A stretch of DNA of 58,865 nt from Chlamydiia bacterium (GTDB lineage: Bacteria; Chlamydiota; Chlamydiia; Chlamydiales; GCA-2402025), in assembly GCA_022601395.1 (NCBI GenBank), contig JAJACS010000010.1, forward strand, positions 1-58,865, given 5' to 3'. Both the position numbers and the translations under genes were made by a program. The notes beneath the pieces were generated by a model that was not told the origin of the DNA, did not search any database, and saw only the letters and a program-made list of their open reading frames with translations. Of this stretch, positions 55,848 through 58,865 are shown piece by piece. Position 1 is the first letter of the stretch. Each line of letters starts with the position of its first letter.

Positions 55848-57395
55848 ATGGGTTTATTTTCCATGATATATAACGCAGCAGCCAATATAGGCACAGGCGT
55901 TGGAGTAGTTTCAAGCAAGGGGAAAGCTGACAAACCAACTTTAAGCGGAGTTGAGGCTAGAGTCAATGAGATCAGCGCTCACCTCTCAGAGCATGTCGGT
56001 GCTCTTAGTGAGTATAATGTTAACAAACAAAGCGCAAAGCTAGAAAGTATCGACCGTGATTTTGCAAAGATCCCAGTAGGCTCTCTTATGACTTGCGAAG
56101 TAAAGAAGCACACAAGCGTACAAGCACGTATTCATTTTTTATTTTCTGTATTAAACAGCAAAAAACGAATCGATATGGTTGATGTTGCAGAATATAACCT
56201 TAGAAAATCAGAAAGCACATCTCGCGTTGTAAAAGAACTTGTTTCAAGAACAAACAATCTCTATTCAGCAGTTAATAAGAAACGCATAAAACCAGATGCT
56301 GCGATGAAAGAACTGAATGAAATTCAGCATCTATTTAAGCATGTATTTCAAAGAGTAAAACAGGAAGATAAACGCAATCTTTTAGTAAGACTGAATGAGA
56401 TCTTGATACTTGTTGTAACAAACGCTCATGAAAACCCAGACAGTGCTCCTAAGAAAGCATCAAAAGACATTCTTAAAAACGGTGTTGAGAACATCGGAAA
56501 CACTTGCTACATCAACTCAATCAGGGCTCTTGTGAAAGAATCTGGACTTATTGATGAAGTAGACGTTCCAAGCTCTCTTACTGCTTTCAAAAAAGAAAGG
56601 CCTTCAGCACAGAGCTTAAAAGCTGCAATGGGAACACTTAACCCTGAATATAAGACACTCCAGCAGCAAGATGCTATGGAAGCTATGATCCAAATGATGG
56701 GAAAGATCGACCTACACAACCAAAATACAAGTGTACTTCAATCCATTTACAACTTCTTTAAGTTCATTGCATCACTCTTTGTGACAGTCCACACGAAATA
56801 CAACCCTATTTCAGCACCGATGACAACAACGAGAACTTATGATGTTTCAAAGGTACCAAAGAAGCTAAAAGCACAGGCTAAAAAAAGCACTATCACAGAA
56901 AGTGAGTCCATCCACTCTATTGGGATGCCAAGATCTACTAAAGCTTATGACGTACAAACGCTTTTAAAAGGCTATTTCTCTGAAAAAGGTGAAGACGCAT
57001 ACTTTGAGTCAGAAGAGGGTAAAAGGTACCCAAGAAGAGGGCTTAAATGCGAAAGAACTTTCACTGAACCGCCGAAGCATTTCGTGATGAGTTTTAACCG
57101 TTTCTACTTTGACAGAAGAACGGGTACAAGAGGAAAGATTGATCAAGACATCAATGGTCTTGATGAGTATCTACAGGTATCTGGCAAACATTTTGAAACA
57201 AAACAAGAAATGAAGTACGAAAGATCAGCTGCGATCATCCATAGAGGAACTCCAAATGGCGGTCACTACTATGCGGTCGTAAAAGCAAAAGATGGTAAGT
57301 ACTATAAATTCAATGACAGCAATGTAACAGAGGTTACAAGAAGCTATGCTGACAATGAGTTTAAAAAGGCATATATCGTATACTACAAGTCATAA
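55848..57395 (+). CDS. ubiquitin-specific protease-like (C19) protein 1
   Basis: The C-terminal half is a ubiquitin-specific protease domain. The Cys box reads ENIGNTCYINSIRAL (Cys220), the His box reads AIIHRGTPNGGHYYAVVKA (His473), and the third residue lies in YKFNDSNV (Asp490). All three catalytic residues are present, so it may remove ubiquitin from host proteins. The N-terminal 215 residues are mostly helical and unrecognised. I start at the ATG at 55848, after ATAAGG; the frame upstream is open but lacks support. Bacteria have no ubiquitin system, so the target must be in the host. It leads a two-gene operon. Confidence 0.85.
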   Translation: MGLFSMIYNAAANIGTGVGVVSSKGKADKPTLSGVEARVNEISAHLSEHVGALSEYNVNKQSAKLESIDRDFAKIPVGSLMTCEVKKHTSVQARIHFLFSVLNSKKRIDMVDVAEYNLRKSESTSRVVKELVSRTNNLYSAVNKKRIKPDAAMKELNEIQHLFKHVFQRVKQEDKRNLLVRLNEILILVVTNAHENPDSAPKKASKDILKNGVENIGNTCYINSIRALVKESGLIDEVDVPSSLTAFKKERPSAQSLKAAMGTLNPEYKTLQQQDAMEAMIQMMGKIDLHNQNTSVLQSIYNFFKFIASLFVTVHTKYNPISAPMTTTRTYDVSKVPKKLKAQAKKSTITESESIHSIGMPRSTKAYDVQTLLKGYFSEKGEDAYFESEEGKRYPRRGLKCERTFTEPPKHFVMSFNRFYFDRRTGTRGKIDQDINGLDEYLQVSGKHFETKQEMKYERSAAIIHRGTPNGGHYYAVVKAKDGKYYKFNDSNVTEVTRSYADNEFKKAYIVYYKS

Positions 57396-57403
57396 GGATT
57401 GTT

Positions 57404-58723
57404 ATGTCAGGATATCTTAAATCAGTTTTTGGAAGCTCTGCTGGGAAAGCGGAGCAAGCAGGTGTTCGCCCTACTCTAGAGATGGCCTACGATGATCTCT
57501 TTGCAAAAACGAATAGTTTTGCAAAGGATGTGATCAAACAAAGCTCCCTCTCTAAAACTGAAATGTCAACATTTGAAGAACTACAACTTGAATTTGTCAG
57601 TCTTCAAGGTAGAAAAGATGGCACTGCATTTTTAGACAAAAGCATTCTTATTGAAAGAATCTTTACCTTGATCCATGGCAAGTTCAAAAGTGAAAATGAA
57701 GTAGAAGAGCCCATAGCAAAGCCTGCTCCAAAAGCAAAAGCTTCAGAAAAACGACGCAGGGTTAAAGCTAGCAAGAAGAAAGCTGCTGAAGCTTCTGTTG
57801 AAAAAGAACCCGCAAAAGCAAAAGAGCCCTCTAAAACTACTAAACCTTCTACTCTTAAGGGTATTGTAAGACACAATAATAACTGCTGCTTTATCTCAGC
57901 CTACCAACTACTAAAGCGTGTTAGAGGTATTTTTGATGCATTGCCTGATACACTCGATGCATGGAAAGAATTTTCAGGAAATGATCGCACTCTTAGAAGC
58001 AGCCTACAGAAAGTGGATAGATGCACACTAAATACAAAGTCTTCTTCAAAACAAGAAGATGCTTTTGAGGTGATCCAAAACCTGCTCAATCAAATCAACT
58101 ACCCCTACCCTCTTCGCACAACAGATCACATCACCTACGATGTGTCAGGGCTTGGGCTCCAACTATTAAAAGATGAGAATGAAAAGTCCGAAGTAAAAGA
58201 GACACACGCTATTCTTCCTCTTGCTTTGAAAAGTGGAAAAAGCACTACCTTCAAAAAAGCATTTAATGGCTTTTTTGAAAACCTTGATCATGTCACTCAA
58301 AGAATCGGCGGTTTAAAGAAGCCTGGAAGCGATGTCCTTGAGGGCGGAGTAGAAATTGAGTCTCTTGAACACGCAAGAAAAATCCGAACAAAACCACCCC
58401 GTGAACTCCTTTTATCATTTGGAAGGTTCAAGCCTGTAGGCTCTAAATATGAAAAGAATAATACTCGCATCAAAGACGTGCCGATTGATTTAAAGCTCGA
58501 AGACTCTATTTTCGAAAAAGCTTCTGATAACAAGAGGGAGTACAACCTCAAAGGTGCTATTATCCATAGTGGTAGTATGAGCTCAGGACACTATACAACA
58601 CTTATCCAAGACAAAGGCTCCTGGTTCCTTTGCGATGATGATCAGATTTCTGCACTTGAACTCTCACAAGTGAAAGACATTCTTGAACACGCATATGTAC
58701 TTCACTATTCCTCAAGTAAATAA
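57404..58723 (+). CDS. ubiquitin-specific protease-like (C19) protein 2
   Basis: This 439-residue paralog starts 8 bases after the first USP stop. The Cys box is diverged to HNNNCCFISAYQLL, with Cys162 as likely nucleophile and Asn160 as likely oxyanion residue, and Tyr replaced by Phe. The His box is AIIHSGSMSSGHYTTLIQ (His396), followed by FLCDDDQIS (Asp412). The triad is thus retained but the surrounding motif is relaxed. A Lys/Ala/Pro-rich linker (about 105-150) separates the N-terminal region. Activity may be altered toward another ubiquitin-like protein, or lost. Confidence 0.78.
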   Translation: MSGYLKSVFGSSAGKAEQAGVRPTLEMAYDDLFAKTNSFAKDVIKQSSLSKTEMSTFEELQLEFVSLQGRKDGTAFLDKSILIERIFTLIHGKFKSENEVEEPIAKPAPKAKASEKRRRVKASKKKAAEASVEKEPAKAKEPSKTTKPSTLKGIVRHNNNCCFISAYQLLKRVRGIFDALPDTLDAWKEFSGNDRTLRSSLQKVDRCTLNTKSSSKQEDAFEVIQNLLNQINYPYPLRTTDHITYDVSGLGLQLLKDENEKSEVKETHAILPLALKSGKSTTFKKAFNGFFENLDHVTQRIGGLKKPGSDVLEGGVEIESLEHARKIRTKPPRELLLSFGRFKPVGSKYEKNNTRIKDVPIDLKLEDSIFEKASDNKREYNLKGAIIHSGSMSSGHYTTLIQDKGSWFLCDDDQISALELSQVKDILEHAYVLHYSSSK

Positions 58724-58731
58724 TTATTTTT

Positions 58732-58865
58732 TTAAGCAATTAATTTAATCCAATTTTTTAACATATCCATGAAAGCGAAACTTGGATCAATTTGTACTCT
58801 CTCCAAGTATTGAGGAATTTTCTCATAAGGAAGTGGTAGGCCTTCAACTCTCAGAATATCTAACA
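58732..58865 (-). CDS. 3' end of an unidentified gene (cut by the window edge)
   Basis: Reading leftward from the window edge, about 44 codons stay open to a TAA at 58732-58734. The residues (LDILRVEGLPLPYEKIPQYL, then ERVQIDPSFAFMDMLKNWIK) look protein-like. The family cannot be told from this part. It converges on the USP pair with only 8 bases between stops. Confidence 0.55.
   Translation of the reverse strand, partial: LDILRVEGLPLPYEKIPQYLERVQIDPSFAFMDMLKNWIKLIA

Overview
The window is a 58.9 kb piece of a chromosome from a member of the phylum Chlamydiae (order Chlamydiales), most likely an environmental or amoeba-associated lineage outside Chlamydiaceae. Four things support this. Glycyl-tRNA synthetase is a single alpha/beta fusion. 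Methionine aminopeptidase carries an N-terminal SEC-C zinc motif and sits beside MarC-family genes. The order uvrC, mutS, dnaG, glyQS, pgsA, glgA, rplY, pth, rpsF, rpsR, rplI, ispE follows the block I recall from Chlamydia trachomatis. Many lineage-specific genes have AT-rich upstream regions and look like host-interaction factors. Heptose genes (hldD, hldE), prs and eukaryote-like enzymes argue against Chlamydiaceae. I cannot fix the genus.

Region by region: (1) 1-7160 is an accessory module. Two paralogous ~735-residue proteins with a conserved His and Asn-Cys motif flank a complete eukaryote-type carnitine O-acyltransferase. A decayed C-terminal stub of a second acyltransferase follows the second paralog, so a two-gene unit seems to have duplicated and then partly decayed. 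(2) 7.1-12.3 kb holds exported or membrane proteins: a transglutaminase-like TPR protein, a 5'-nucleotidase-like enzyme, small unknowns and a SemiSWEET-like protein with a zinc ribbon. (3) 12.3-25.2 kb holds clpB behind a CIRCE-like operator, an MFS transporter, sthA, a BPL-N amidotransferase-like protein with bioY, rpmB, a phospholipase D-like protein, an MscS-type channel, and four tandem marC genes that each carry their own nearly identical promoter. (4) 25.2-33.5 kb holds truA, map, a coiled-coil membrane protein, an M20 peptidase, htpX and the heptose genes hldE/hldD. (5) 33.6-54.6 kb is the conserved chlamydial housekeeping block, interrupted by prs with tRNA-Gln, an unknown 405-residue protein, a DCC-family protein, and a two-gene insertion between mutS and uvrC. 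(6) 54.6-58.7 kb holds an AmaP/Asp23-like pair and a tandem pair of ubiquitin-specific protease (C19) homologues, followed by the 3' end of another gene.

The most notable content is the set of putative host-directed proteins: the carnitine acyltransferase module, the two papain-like candidates and the two deubiquitinase-like proteins. Regulatory signals readable from the DNA include the CIRCE-like box at clpB, the four copied marC promoters, a TGTTATAAT promoter shared by three lineage-specific genes, and two related 35-nt hairpins upstream of the mutS operon whose stem changes compensate each other.
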